Shown one piece after another: positions 11,695-23,090 of a DNA stretch of 64,000 bases (its first letter is position 1; each line of letters starts with the position of its first letter). The position numbers and the translations under genes are program-made. The stretch is from Heterohyrax brucei (taxonomy: Eukaryota > Chordata > Mammalia > Hyracoidea > Procaviidae): contig CM053162.1 in NCBI GenBank assembly GCA_028571685.1, forward strand, positions 47,960,851 to 48,024,850, in the 5' to 3' direction. The notes beneath the pieces are model-generated. The model did not search any database. It was not told the DNA's origin and saw only the letters and a list, made by a program, of their open reading frames with translations.

Positions 11695-12345
11695 TGAGTA
11701 TTCAACACTGCCCTGCATCTGGCACTTCCCTAGTTGTATACACATGTGCACACTCTCAAACAAGGATCTCGTTAACTTATTCAAGAGCACTTGCTTTGTA
11801 TCTGGCACAGTTACAGGCTCCAGAGACAGTGAAGTGAACACTACTAAAAAGGTACTTTTTCTCCTACAGTTTCCACTTAAGGCAGGAGACAGACAAGATC
11901 AGACCAATGTCAAGTCAACTGACTCATGATGACCTTGTGTGGGTCAGAGTAGAACTGTGCTCCATAGTGTTTTCAATGGCTGAGTTTTTGCAAGTAGATC
12001 ATCAGATCTTTCCTCTCAGTACCTCTGAGAGGACAGTAAGCAAGCAAATGTCAATTACTACTAAAAGCTATGTAGGAAAATTGGGATGAATTGACAGAAT
12101 GCCTGTCTGACTACTTTATACTGGGTGACTGGGGAAAAGTCTCTGAGCGGATATTTAAGCAAATGTCTGGCTGTCAAGATGGAACCAGGAATATGAAGAC
12201 CAAAGGAAGGAGTTCTCTAGGCAGAGGGGACAGTTGGAACAAAACCCTTGAGATGAGACTGAGTTTGTTTTGTTTAAGAAACAGAAAGGCTAGTATGGCC
12301 AGATCATGGCAGGCAAAGAAGAGAGTACTATGAGATGAAAATAGA
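11695..12345 (+). repeat. Ancient mammalian repeat interrupted by an old SINE
   Basis: Phrases such as ACTTGCTTTGTATCTGGCAC and AGTGAAGTGAACAC are followed, after the SINE at 11906-12040, by TTCTCTAGGCAGAGGGGACAG and GCTAGTATGGCCAGATCATG. The order matches the same old repeat type as 7395 and 10795. The extent is approximate. Confidence 0.35.
11906..12040 (-). repeat. Older afrotherian tRNA-SINE variant
   Basis: Antisense. Shows CAACTGACTCATGATGACC, TCAGAGTAGAACTGTGCTCC and TTTTCAATGGCTGAGTTTTTG. This distinguishes a longer, older SINE subfamily from the compact AfroSINE elsewhere. The head is missing or unrecognisable. Confidence 0.7.
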
Positions 12346-13135
12346 TACACATGGATGTACAACTACAGATGGAGGGAGATTGGAGGTTCAGGAAATTGCT
12401 TCTTGATGGTGTTCATTTGTGTGATAAAGAAGGAAACCATGTTTCTTAAGGCTTATGATGTATGGTAAGTGTTGTATGGGTAGTTAAGAAGAGTGAGGTG
12501 AATCGGGAAGGGACTGGATCAAGGACAAAAGTAATAAGGATTGGAGGTGGGACTTGAGTCCCTTTGTGGCTGCAGAATTTGTAACAACTTTATTCACGCC
12601 AGCTGTGTTGTATAAAGGAACACAAGAGAGACATTTTTGCCTGAATCTGGGAATGGCCTTTTTCAGAGTGAGTGTGGAAGAAAGTAGGAAGATACAAAGG
12701 AAATGAGACTACAGGTGGTAAGCAATTTGAAGATCAAGAACAGAATCCAGGTTTGTTGGCGGAGACAGGCAAGGGAGGCTGTGAAAGCCTAACCAAAACA
12801 GAGCACTTAAGAATCTTCTAGGAGATTTAAGGGTGGTGGTAGAATTAATTTTCAGTAGAGTGTTTTTCTTTGTTTTCTTCCAATCCAGCCATGGCGGCCT
12901 GAGCTCTAGCTTGGAGTATGAACTTGATAGCAAATTGAGGTATCAGCCTGGTACCAGATAAGGAGATATTAATGAGATCTATTTGAGTTGGTTTACCTCC
13001 CATGCTTGGAAAGAGAGTTCTCAGGAAGGTCAGAAGCAAGGATCATGGTGAGAAAAGAGAAGCTAGGAAAAGATACAAAAGAAATCAACCCCCACTGTCA
13101 CTTTGAAGAGGTCACTTTGAGGACCAAGGTTTTAT

Positions 13136-13195
13136 GTATGTAGGGTTGCACTGTGAGTCAGAATGGACTAAACAGTGGCTAACAATGGTAACAAG
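13136..13195 (+). repeat. AfroSINE tail fragment
   Basis: Only the last box is present (GGGTTGCACTGTGAGTCAGA and a CTAACAATGGTAAC tail). Confidence 0.6.
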
Positions 13196-13435
13196 AAAGG
13201 AGTTATTACAGAGGAAAGCTACTGATTAACCAGGTTAACAAAGAATTCAGCAAGCAAGGGTTATTACTGGTGAAGAGAAGGACAACACAAATGTAGGGGA
13301 AGTCAGCACAATTGGACCAAAGCAAGAGCTAAGAAGTTTCCTGCACACATTTGAGGGATGGAGTAACTGGGACTGGGGCCTGGGTACCATAGTTCTGGGG
13401 GATATCGATTGGGATAATAAAGTTTATTAAGAAAA

Positions 13436-14262
13436 TATTCTACATCCCACTTTTGAGTGGCCATCTAAGATGCGTCAATTGGTCTCAACCCACTTGGATC
13501 AAAGCAAACTGAAGAGTATCAAAGACACAAAGAAAATGCTAGTCCAAGAGACTCACCAAAAAAGCCAAAACCCACTGCTATCGAGTCAATTCAGACTCAT
13601 AGTGATCCTATAGGACAGAGTGGAACTGTGCCATAGAGTTTCTAAGAGGCAACTGGAGGATTTGAGCTGCTGACTTTTTGGTTAGCCAGCTTAGCACTTC
13701 ATCACTACAAGAGACTAAAGGTCCACAGAAAACAGAGACTCTACCAGCTTGAAGCCAGATAAGCTAGATGGTGCCTGGATACAACCAATGACTGCCCTGA
13801 AAGGGAACACAACTCCACTTCACATAAAAAGACCAGACTAAATGGTGTGAAAGAGATTAGAGGAAATCTCAGAACTATGGCCTCAGGATGCTCTGTTAAG
13901 CCAGAACTGAAAACATTCCTGAAGCCTTCTCTTCAGACAAAGATAAAAACAGGACTGTAAGACAAAAAAAAGTAATACACGTGAAGAGTATGCTTCTTAG
14001 CTTAATCAGATACGAGAATGGGCATCTCCTGTCTGGAGGCAGAATGAAAGACATGAGGGTACGGAAACTCGTTGAATAGACACAGGGAGACCAAGGAATG
14101 GAAAGCGCTGTCCCACTGTGGGGACTACTACTAGTGCCACAAAACAATATATGTATAAATTTTCACGTGAGAAATTACCTTGAGCTATAAACTTTTACCT
14201 AAAGCACAATTTAAACAAACAAGCAAGCACGCAAACAAACAAATAACAACAACAACAAAAAA
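13436..14262 (+). repeat. L1 3'UTR fragment of an older L1 lineage
   Basis: A sense fragment with GAGTGGCCATCTAAGATGCG, AGATAAGCTAGATGGTGCC and a CAACAACAAC-rich tail at 14212-14262. It is related to the 3'UTR-type sequence joined to L1 ORF2 at 46340-46740, which is why I call it L1. An AfroSINE interrupts it with a 9-bp duplication (CAAGAGACT at 13545-13553 and 13708-13716). It encodes nothing. Confidence 0.6.
13561..13707 (-). repeat. AfroSINE inside an L1 3'UTR
   Basis: An antisense copy whose flanks share a perfect 9-bp duplication, CAAGAGACT. The head is short by a few bases. Confidence 0.93.
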
Positions 14263-14289
14263 ACAGTACTGAGTTAACACTTCAGACTA

Positions 14290-14480
14290 AGAACAGGGAC
14301 ATAGAATGAGCATGTGGTGTGTGTACTTTCTGGTTTTATACATTTATAGGAGGCTGTCCTACTGGTTTCTTTCTAGAGGGGAGAGGAGAAGATAGAGAGG
14401 AGGGGACAGGTGTCAACTAGGAAGATACCAGTAGCAAAGAGTGAAAAGGAGGAGTGTGCTATCATGGGAAGGGGAGAGCA
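14290..14480 (+). repeat. L1 3'UTR fragment (first of two)
   Basis: Sense. Shows GGACATAGAATGAGCATGTG and TTTCTTTCTAGAGGGGAGAGG. These parallel the block at 14638-14915, with extra divergence and an internal end near 14480. Confidence 0.55.
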
Positions 14481-14637
14481 GATCGGGTTGTGGAGAGTTC
14501 ACTTCATTGTATCAGGTGAAGCTCCACCAGTGATGATCAATAAAAGGGCTTGTCTTTTTCTCCTTTGGCAGCTTCCTTCACCGCACTTCTGTTCTCTGAT
14601 AGTGGCAAGTTTTCTTTTAAAAACCATCCTGTGAATG

Positions 14638-14915
14638 GATTGGACTTGGCGATGCAGAGTGACCAGATATTGGATGCACTTTATGGTTCTATACATCTAT
14701 AGGATATCATCCTGCTGACCTCTGGCTGGAGGAAGTAGAGTGGGTGAAGAGGAGGGGAAAGGAGACTGTTGGGAGGATGAGACATGTATGGAGCAGAGAG
14801 GGATAGTGTGCAGTCACCAGACAGGGAGAGCAGTGGAAGCTGCATATAGGTGGGCATGTAAAGTTATGCGGGAATGTACATTTTCACTCAGTCATGTTAA
14901 ATAAAAAAATAAAAC
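14638..14915 (+). repeat. L1 3'UTR end fragment (second of two)
   Basis: This is the sense counterpart of the antisense L1 3'UTR at 54269-54535. It shares GGACTTGGCGA, AGAGTGACCA, GCTGCATATAGGTGGGC and GTACATTTTCA in order, then an A-rich AATAAAAAAATAAAAC tail. It is a strongly 5'-truncated insertion. Confidence 0.8.
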
Positions 14916-15370
14916 AAAACAACAACAACAAAAAAACCCTATCCTGTGTGTGCAAGCAGTGATCGCGTTTTAATACAAGGCAACTTTTGGAAGACAAATA
15001 CTTTCCTTTTAAAAATAAGACTTTTTCCTAATAATTTAACCTTGCCTGAGCTTTGACAGATGTGAAAACATTTCATAACCATCTTTATTTGACCAAACCT
15101 AAGTGCTCAAGACTTTGTGATCATCGCTCATTGGGACTTTACTTAGATCCTCTTGAAACAACTCAGTTTTCATTGCTTTGGTGGGTTTAAAATATTTTAC
15201 TCTACTGGGTTAAAAAAATACTAAGAAAAATCATGCATTCTCATCGTTTTCAGAGTCTTATTTTTAATTAGGCATTTGATGAGTACTCGTTGAGTGATTA
15301 GCTGCCCAGCTATTACCTTTAGGTGCAGCCCTGGCAGAGAGGTCTTTTCTACTAGTTCCATGGATGTTAA
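14916..15370. other. Unique AT-rich DNA
   Basis: No feature recognised. Confidence 0.5.
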
Positions 15371-15460
15371 TTGTTGGTGTTAAGCATCATCCAGTAGGTT
15401 CTGACTCTTAGTGACCTTATGTATAACAGAACAAAATGTGGCCCTGTCCTCTACTGTATG
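15371..15460 (-). repeat. RTE 3'-end fragment
   Basis: About 90 bases of antisense RTE terminus (TGTTGGTGTTAAGCATC, GTGACCTTATGTATAACAGA). It is a very short 5'-truncated copy. Confidence 0.65.
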
Positions 15461-16124
15461 TTAATTAGGGACAAGCAAAAAAATGTTTCATGATCAGCAA
15501 AGTCAGAGGTACTCTGGATAAAACAATACTAAGCAGACTTCTTTATTTCTTTATTTATTTTTCTACTTACTGACTTTTTGAGAGCCTTTAGTATGCTAAA
15601 GAGCAGTAAGAATTTTGAAGCTGGTGATAAAGTATGCGATATGTCTACATCCTTTTGCACATAGGGTCCTCTTTAGTTGGAGCATCTTATCAGACACGTA
15701 TTTATCCCACAGAACACATTTTGGAATGTTCAGAAAATTGTGGGCACAGAAGGAATAATGTGCTTCACACGCAGGAAGACACGTTGCCAAATTCCACTTT
15801 AGTTCTGCTTTGGTAGTTATTTCATGTGTCCCTACGCTCCATCTGCATGCTGCCTTTGTTATCAGGTTCATCTTCCTCAAGAGTAACTTTTCTCATATTG
15901 TTTTTCTACTCCAGTGACTCTGTTATTCAAAGGTGTGTATGGCGGGTGATGTTTTTCAAAGACATGTATGTACACAGGTGCGTACATATATACATATGTA
16001 TGTTTAAACACATGCTTTTCTTGTATTGTGACTGACACTCCCCCAATTAAGAAGTGAGGTCTCACTTGAAAATAGAAAGGGGCTTGTAAGCACTGACATG
16101 TGCATTGAAAGTGGTGACTTCTAC
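15461..16124. other. Unique DNA
   Basis: No repeat or gene recognised. A TACATATATACATATGTATG-like run at 15984-16004 is low complexity. Confidence 0.5.
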
Positions 16125-16337
16125 GGCTGTTGGAGTTTGCTGCTGTGGAGAGGATTCTGACTTAGAGCAACCACACAGATGCTGAGTAGAAGTGCAACTA
16201 GAGTTTTCACGGCTCTGATCTTTCAGAAGCAGATGGCCAGGCATGCCTTCCAAGATGCCTCTCAGTGGGTTCTAACTGCCAACCTTTCCCCTAGTAGTAA
16301 TCAAGTTTTTAACCATTTGTGCTACCCAGGGACTTTG
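16125..16337 (-). repeat. Older afrotherian tRNA-SINE variant
   Basis: An antisense, longer subfamily marked by CTCTGATCTTTCAGAAGCAG, GCCAGGCATGCCTTCCAAG and a head ending in TGTGCTACCCAGGGACTTTG. Compared with the compact AfroSINE it keeps an extra middle segment. Confidence 0.8.
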
Positions 16338-16400
16338 TCTGCCTCTGTCTCTATCTCTGCCTCTTTGAACACTTTCTCTGGGTTCCCAGGTCAAGTGTTC

Positions 16401-16450
16401 AGAGAGAGAGAGAGAGAAAAAGAGAGAGAGAGAGAGGGAAAGAGAGAATG
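16401..16450. repeat. (GA)n-rich microsatellite
   Basis: An interrupted GA tract. Long open frames over it on both strands (poly-Ser/Leu and poly-Glu/Arg) are artefacts of the repeat. Confidence 0.9.
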
Positions 16451-16939
16451 AGAGACAGAATCTGTATACTTCTTTTTTAAACCTAACCTTTGAAGAAAAC
16501 ATCACCGACTGTGCTGTAAGGAAGCCTAAACTGTCCCACCTGGAGAAGTCCATGTAGCAAGGTACTGAAATCCCTCTCCCCTCAGTCAATGACTAACATT
16601 AACCCCCAGATGTGTGAATGAATGAGACTACAGATGATTCTAACTTCCAAGGTGAAGACTCAGACGTTGAAGGGCAGATGTGAGCTGTCCATACTATGCT
16701 CTGTTTGAATTCCTGACTCATGAGAACTGTAAGAATATAAATAATTGCTTCATGGTAGGGAATTTTGGAGTAATTTGTGACATAGTCACAGTAATTAGAA
16801 TAAAACAATAAAGCTTTGGATTATTATGATTTTCAAGACATCCCATCTCTTTTCCAGTTCTTCCTTTATAAGCTCACTGCTGAAACCCTAGCTACTTTAT
16901 TTTTTTTTTTACAATGGAAGTTATATTTTCTTTCCTGCA

Positions 16940-17050
16940 CATCTTTGTCTATTAGATTTTAAGATTCCTTAATAGCTCTTTGAACCCTGTTGTTTCAGGA
17001 CCTAAAACAGTGTTTGGTACATAATAGATACTTAAACAAATACTTAAAAA
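16940..17050 (+). repeat. L2 3' end (probable)
   Basis: The order TTAGATTTTAAGATTCCTTAA, then CAGGACCTAAAACAGTGTTTGG, then TACATAATAGATACTTAAAC is the usual diverged L2 3'-end order. Confidence 0.6.
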
Positions 17051-17225
17051 AGATTGTTCTCCTAGATGGACATAACTTTGCTACGTAGACAATTTTCTGT
17101 TACAGTCTTTCAAGTTCTAGTCATGTTAAAAGACCAAGTTCAATGTCACTGCTTTCTTTGATTATCCCCAAATAAAGTAATTCCCCCTAACTTGAGCACC
17201 AATAGAATGTATTGCTTCGGCTACT

Positions 17226-17394
17226 TAAACCAAACCAAATGCATTGCTGTCAAGCTGATTCCTACTTACAGAGACTGCTATAGGACAGAGAAGAGCTTTC
17301 CCATAGAGTTTCCAAAGAGCACCTGGTGGATTCAAACTGACAGTCTTTTGGTTAGCAGTTATAGCGTTTAGCCACTATCCCACCAGAGTTTCCT
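17226..17394 (-). repeat. AfroSINE
   Basis: A full-length antisense copy from AAACCAAACC to CCACCAGAGTTTCC. Confidence 0.92.
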
Positions 17395-17616
17395 TATACT
17401 GCTTACATACCCCTTAATGTCTGTTAATGCAATGGTTTGTCCTCTTTCTTATGTATATAATTTCTCCACTCAGGTTTCAAAGTCCTATGTGACAAGACCA
17501 TGATGCCTTCATTGTGTTTCTTCTTATCTTCCTCTTCTACTTCTTCCTTTTTCTTTAATTCTTCTTAGTTCCTAAGGTATACAGGGTGTGTTCAAAACCT
17601 AACTGTTGAGTGCTAT

Positions 17617-17835
17617 GAGCTCTGGTGGTGCAACAGTTAAACACTCAGCCTGCAACCAAAAAGGTTAGGGTTCAAATCCACCCAGTGATTCCATGGGAAA
17701 AAGACCTGGCCATCTGCTGCCATAATAATTATAGCCTAGGAAACCCAGTGAGACAGTTCTACTCTGTCACATGGAGTTGCTATGTACCCAAATCCACTCT
17801 ACAGCACCCAACAACAATAATAACACTAACCAAAA
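17617..17835 (+). repeat. Long-form AfroSINE (sense)
   Basis: The head reads CTCTGGTGGTGCAACAGTTAA, with a B box in GTTAGGGTTCAAATCCACCC. It has the additional AAAAGACCTGGCCATCTGCT middle block and ends CAACAACAATAATAAC, the RTE-type tail. This longer subfamily also occurs at 35800, 39602 and 43516. Confidence 0.88.
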
Positions 17836-18679
17836 ACAACAACTCCCAAAACAAGCAAAAATTGAATTCAATCTTAGACTGCGCTATATTCATAGTGTGT
17901 TTAGATCAAGGACGCTCTCTCTGAATGCTGTATCATTCAGGTCTTATAGGAAGCATTGTGCACTATTCCAGGAGGGCAGTAGATGTTATTAGGTTATTAA
18001 TATTCTAGATGAATAGGGATTGGGAGAAGATGGCTCCAGGGCTTCCACAGTAATGGAGCAGAGAAGCGGAAGTCACGGAGAACATGGAACCCAATCTCAC
18101 CTCATGTCTTCAAGAGCAGGGCTACCCTATCAGAGAACTACCACAAACTCTTTCAGCTGAGTAAAGTTGTGTAGCTAACACAAAATGAAGAATTTGGAAA
18201 TTATAAGGAACCATTGCAGGCTCTGGGGATATTCAGGGAAGACACAGAATCTCTTTCTTTGAGGAAATGAAGGGGTTTCAGGTACACAAAAGATTCACTC
18301 TGAATGTCTCCCATCAAGTGACTGGATGGACAAATTTGAGGCTATTTTAAGGAAGATCTTAATAATAGCGATTGCCATCAATGGGTAAGTGCTATCTGTC
18401 ATTGAAGTCTTCCAGATAGGTGACCTTCTGTCAGGAGTGGCAGTTTAATGACAGGAGGTTGAATTTAGTGAGTTTGTTCCAACTTCTGCTTTCTGAGCTG
18501 TTTTTATTTCATTCAAGGAAAAGGAAAGCATGCTACATACTTCAGACAAACAGAGGGAAATGCAGGAAACTGCTTATACATAGGGAGAGTTGGAAGAGCA
18601 AACAGGAGAGTGCCTAGACAGCAGAAGCTGCCATAATCTCTTTACCTTTCAGTTATTTACATCTACCTATCATTCTCCA
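17836..18679. other. Unique DNA
   Basis: No repeat family or exon recognised. Confidence 0.5.
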
Positions 18680-18849
18680 AGAAACCCTGATGGTGTAGTG
18701 AGTTAACTGGTACATCTGCTAATCAACAGGTTGGCAGTTAGAATCCACCATATGCTCCTTGGAAACTCTATGGGGCAGTTCTACTCTGACCTCTGTGGTC
18801 ACTATGGGTCAGACCTGACTCGACAGCAGTGGGTTTGGGTTGGGTTTTA
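18680..18849 (+). repeat. AfroSINE (sense)
   Basis: A head-to-tail complete copy with GTTGGCAGTTAGAATCCACC as B box and a GGGTTTGGGTTGGG tail. Confidence 0.92.
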
Positions 18850-18857
18850 TCATTCTC

Positions 18858-19032
18858 CAGAAATTCTGGTGGCTTAATGGTTAAGCACTAAAACTGTTAA
18901 CCAAAAGATTGGTGCTATGGATCCACAAAGCTCTCCTTGGAAATTCTGTGGAGCAGCTGTAATCTGTCTAGTAGGGTCACTATGAGTCAGAATGGATTCA
19001 ATGGCAGTGGGTTTGATTTTTCTTTTGGTTTA
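18858..19032 (+). repeat. AfroSINE (sense), adjacent copy
   Basis: It lies eight bases after the previous copy in the same direction and is separately diverged, so it is probably an independent insertion. The tail box (GTCACTATGAGTCAGAATGG) can be compared directly with the opposing RTE 3' end that starts 20 bases later. Confidence 0.92.
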
Positions 19033-19051
19033 GCATTTTCTACCCATCTCT

Positions 19052-20304
19052 TTGCTGTTGTTAGGGGCCACTGAGTCGGTTCTGACTCACAGCGACCCTA
19101 TGAACAACAGTGAAACACTGCCTAGTCTTGCGCCATGCACACAATTGTTCTTGTGCTTACGACCACTGTGGCAGCCACTGTGTTGACCCATCTCATTTTT
19201 TCCTCTTTTTTGCTGACCCTCCACTCTACCAAGAATGATGTCCTTCTCCAGGGACTGATCTTTCCCAACAACATGTCCAAAGTATGTAAGACGCAATCTT
19301 GCCATCTTGCTTCCAAGGAGCACTCTGGTTGTACTTCTTCCAGAACAGATCTGTTTGTTCCTTTGGTGCTCCATGGTGCCTTCAACATTCTTCTCCAATA
19401 CCGCAATTCAAAGGCATCAATTCTTTTTTGTTTATACTCCAGCTTCTGCATGCATACGATGTGATAAAAAATATCATGACTTGGGTCAGGCATGTTTTAG
19501 TCTTCAAGGTGGCATCCTTACTTTTGAATACTTTGAAGACGTCCTTTGCAGCAGATTTTCCCAGTGCAATGTGTCTTTTTATTTTTTTGACTGCTGCTTC
19601 CAAGGGTATTGATTGTGGACCCAAATAAAATGAAATCTTTGACAACCTCAGTCCTGTCTCCATTTATGACAACGTTGCTTACTGGTCCGGTTGTGAGAAT
19701 TTTTGTTTTGTTGATGGTGAGGTGCAATCCATACTGAAGGCTGTGGTCCTTGATCTTCATCAGTAGGTGTCTCAAATCTTCTTCGTTTCCAGCAAGTAAG
19801 GTGGTGTCATCTGCATAACACAGGTTGTTAGTGAGCCATCCTCTAATCCTGATGCCTCATTATTCTTCTTATAATCCAGTTTCTTGCATTATTTACTTGG
19901 AATACAGATTAAAAATGTATGGTGAAAGGATACAACCTTGATGCATGCCTTTCCTGACTTTAAACCAGGCAGTGTCTGCTTATTCTGTTCACACAACTCC
20001 CTCTTGATCCGTATACAGATTCCTTAAGAGCACAATTAGGTGTTCTGGACTTCCCATTCTCCACAACATTAGCCATAGTTTAGTATGATCCACAAAGTTG
20101 AATGCATTTGCGTAGTCCGTGGAACACAAGTAAACATCTTGCTTGTGTTCTTTGCTTTCAGCCGAAATCTGTCTGACATCAGTGATGATATCCCTGGTTC
20201 CATGTCTTCTTATGAACCCAGCTTGACTTTCTGGCTGTTCCTTGTCAATATATTGTTATAGTTGCTTTTGAACAATCTTGAGCAGAATTTTACTTGTGTA
20301 TGAT
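19052..20304 (-). mobile_element. RTE LINE, 5'-truncated (copy A)
   Basis: An antisense RTE/BovB-like retrotransposon keeping only the RT core to the 3' end. The 3' terminus (GTTGTTAGGGGCCACTGAG) is on the left. ATCTCT at 19046-19051 and 20305-20310 is a plausible 6-bp target duplication. It encodes part of a reverse transcriptase. The catalytic YADD is intact at 19806-19817, but the frame is broken by stops and shifts, so it is a dead copy. RTEs encode an apurinic-like endonuclease and RT; the endonuclease is missing here. Confidence 0.88.
19122..20304 (-). pseudogene. RTE reverse transcriptase remnant
   Basis: Frame pieces at 19122-19493, 19382-19663 and 19518-19775 run in order through the RT thumb and C-terminal part. 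They contain an HLLMKIKDHSLQYGL block next to YADD and a SYACRSW block further on. Neighbouring pieces are in different frames, which shows several indels. Fingers and palm motif A are only partly present before the 5' truncation at 20304. The host function was target-primed reverse transcription of RTE RNA (and, by inference, AfroSINE RNA). Confidence 0.8.
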
Positions 20305-20334
20305 ATCTCTCTACATATGTGTATATTGCTATTT

Positions 20335-20475
20335 AGTTTCTATCTGTCTCTCTAGACTATGAGCTTTATGAACTCAGAAATCATGTTTGTTTTTGTTTTG
20401 CTCAGTAATGTTTTCAGTACCTAGTGCAGTACCCAGTATGTGAAAGAGGCTTAGTGAAATAGGATAAATGTATGA
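20335..20475 (+). repeat. L2 3' end
   Basis: CTAGACTATGAGCTTTATGA, then TTTTGCTCAGTAATGTTTTC, CAGTACCTAGTGCAGTACC and TTAGTGAAATAGGATAAATG give the standard L2 3'-end order. Confidence 0.75.
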
Positions 20476-22199
20476 ACATACAAGCATATGATTTTGTAAT
20501 TCATTCTTACTGAGTGGAAGTTCAAAATATCTTGGGGGCTAGTGTCATTGTCTGTTTCTGAAATACTGTGTTCTTGAAATACTAATTCACTGCTGGGCTT
20601 ATCATAGACGTCATTTAAATATTAGAAAAATAACAATAATTTTTTTTCCAACTGTTCTGTTTAGAGGACTAAGGAAAGTTTGTCTTCATGTAAAAACATA
20701 ACGTGTCCAGAAGATTGTTTTACCTTTTCCTTGCACTCCCAGAGAGCCTGAGCTCTCCTTAATGGTACCAGTTTTCAATCAGGAACCCTTATAGGGGACA
20801 AGCCCCCTGAGAATGCTGCTTTTGTTTACTAGGTGATTTTTGAAGCCTGGTCTGTTCAGGGAATAAAAACCCAAACTTAAGTGGTCTGAGTTTGCCAGCT
20901 GGGAATTTAAACCACTTGACTCTAAGACCATGGTGGCAGGAGCATTGGGAAAAATAGATGAGGATCTGAAATGCAATAATTCCCCAGATACCACTGGAAA
21001 GCTACCTAAGAAAAGGGGAAATATAACAAACAAATCTTTATAAAGAGCCATCTTGAGTTTAGTGCCCACTCACTTATTTTTTTGGCTATAATATTCCCAA
21101 CCTTAGTAGTTATGCTTTAACCTGGAAAGAATCATGGCACCATTGGTCCCCAGGTCAAAATGCAATGGTTACATTTGGTAGTACAGTCACCATCTGAATT
21201 TCCAGTTTGCCATGAGAACACCCTCTCCTGGCTTGGTGTCCTTATATGGTGAGACAAACAGTAAAGGAGAACTATGACATTGATCATAAGGGATTTTTGT
21301 TGTTCTTATTCCTTTAATTCTGGAAATGTGTCCTAGTCAAGGACTTTACTTGACTGGTGGACTCCCAGTGCCTCTGCTAGATGGAGGAAATATGAACCTG
21401 AAGGGATATAGTTTTGCAGTGTTTATAGTGCAGTGCATGGAAGTTTCTTTAAATATATAATCAGTAGTAATTAGACTATGTGGTGTAATAAGGGGTATAA
21501 ACACCATTGACATGCTAGTCTCAGAATAGGCACCCATCTAAGTTGATTTGCCTTTGACAGTTTCTGATTTTTGGTATTTTTGATATTTTGGGAAGCAGAT
21601 GTGATGAGAGTGAAGAAATTGAAGCTTGAGAATAACATCTCTTGGTTCCAAAATAACATTGCTTGTTTGTATCCTCGTAACATCTTAACCTACAGAGAGA
21701 TGCTGGAGTGTGGAGGATGTTGTCAATCCAAGTTCTAGTAAATTGGATAATTCAAGATACCAGTGTTCTATTCACCATCAGACAAATATACTTGATGTGA
21801 AGGTACTGAAATTCTTTGCCGCAGGAGTCGACATCCTTCACTCTGAGTTGGATTTTTTACTGTTACACCTCTTAATCAAGGGAAAGACCCCAAGTCAGAA
21901 TATTTAGTTGTGTCTTTCAACAAGCTACTAAATCATTATCTTAATATTGTATGAAAACTTAAGACACCATAGCAACCAAAGAGCGATCTGATTACTAATA
22001 ACTCCAACTAGGAACAAATGGTGCTTCCTACGTTTGAGACATAATTCCAGATATGTCCCTCATGTTTTTACATATAACAGATATATTTTGGTGCCCTGCC
22101 AGTCTGGAGATAGAATCAAGATACTAAACAGTACCATAGCATTTATTACAAGGCTTAGTGTCTTCGTGAAGAGCCCCCCCCACACACTTCCAGACCTCA
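20476..22199. other. Mostly unique DNA
   Basis: No repeat or gene recognised. The GCCCCCTGAGAATGC and CCAGCTGGGAATTTAAACC words near 20800-20920 gave no family assignment. Confidence 0.45.
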
Positions 22200-22745
22200 C
22201 TGGCTATATCTCTATATGGCAAATAACACCGGAGCTTAGTAGCTAAATCAACCCTTATTATCTTGGAAAATGCAAGTTTCTCTGGGTTAGAAGTTTGACA
22301 GTGAGTTCGCCCACTGGTTTGGGGTCTCTTATGACATTGTAGTCAGGATGTAGACTGGGATTGCAGTCATCTGAAAAGTTGACTGCAGCTGGAGGGTCAG
22401 CTTCAAAGATGGTCCACTTACATGGCTATTGCTTCAGTCTTCACTGGCTGTCTGCAGGTGGCTTCAGTTTCTTGTCAAGTGGGCCTGTCCATGTGGCTGC
22501 TAGAGTGTTCTTCTAACATGCTGGTTGGATTTCTCCAGAGTGAGTGATCCAAGAAAGAACAAGGAGGATTCTACATTGCCTTTTACGTACTGCTCTTGAG
22601 AGTCTCATGTCTTTTATTTCCGTTACACTCTATTCATCAGGTCACTAAGCAGAGCTCATACTCATGGGAACAGGAATTAAACTCCATTCTTTGAAAGGAG
22701 TATCCAAGAATTTGTGACCATATTTTAAAACCTCTGCATTGGTGA
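22200..22745 (-). repeat. Old eutherian interspersed repeat
   Basis: The ordered phrases GACTGGGATTGCAGTCATC, GTCAAGTGGGCCTGTCCATG, GAGTGAGTGATCCAAGAAAG and TTCATCAGGTCACTAAGC match a common mammal-wide repeat. I recognise it but do not name it. Confidence 0.5.
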
Positions 22746-22881
22746 CTGTGAACTTCCCTATCTTGAAATGCTTATTTCTTGTTTGCACTGAATGATTTCC
22801 ACTGGTACTAAAGGTGGTACCATGACATCTTTGTCCAGGAGTTGCTGCTACTTGTATAGCTGTCTCCTAACCTTCGCTCTT

Positions 22882-23050
22882 ACTTGGAGCCCTGGTAGTG
22901 GCGAGAATAAGAGCTTGGATGTGAACTGAAAGGTCAGAAGTTTGTAGTCACTAGCTACTCCTGGGACATCCCACGGGGGCAGTTCTATTCTGTCCTATAG
23001 GGTCACTGTGAGTCAGAATTAATTTGAGGGTAATGACTTTTTTTTTATTT
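22882..23050 (+). repeat. AfroSINE (sense), diverged
   Basis: Begins GGAGCCCTGGTAGTGG. The tail box GGGTCACTGTGAGTCAGAAT is clear. The B box is damaged. Confidence 0.82.
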
Positions 23051-23090
23051 TTGACCTTATTTGAGTAAGGAGAATCACAGCTAGGCACAT

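Noticed and set aside
16272..16589. Long poly-Ser/Leu open frame on the minus strand
   Set aside because: It runs over a (GA)n microsatellite and a SINE.
19122..19493. Open frame read as a host protein
   Set aside because: It is the C-terminal part of RTE copy A on the minus strand; overlapping frames are shadows.
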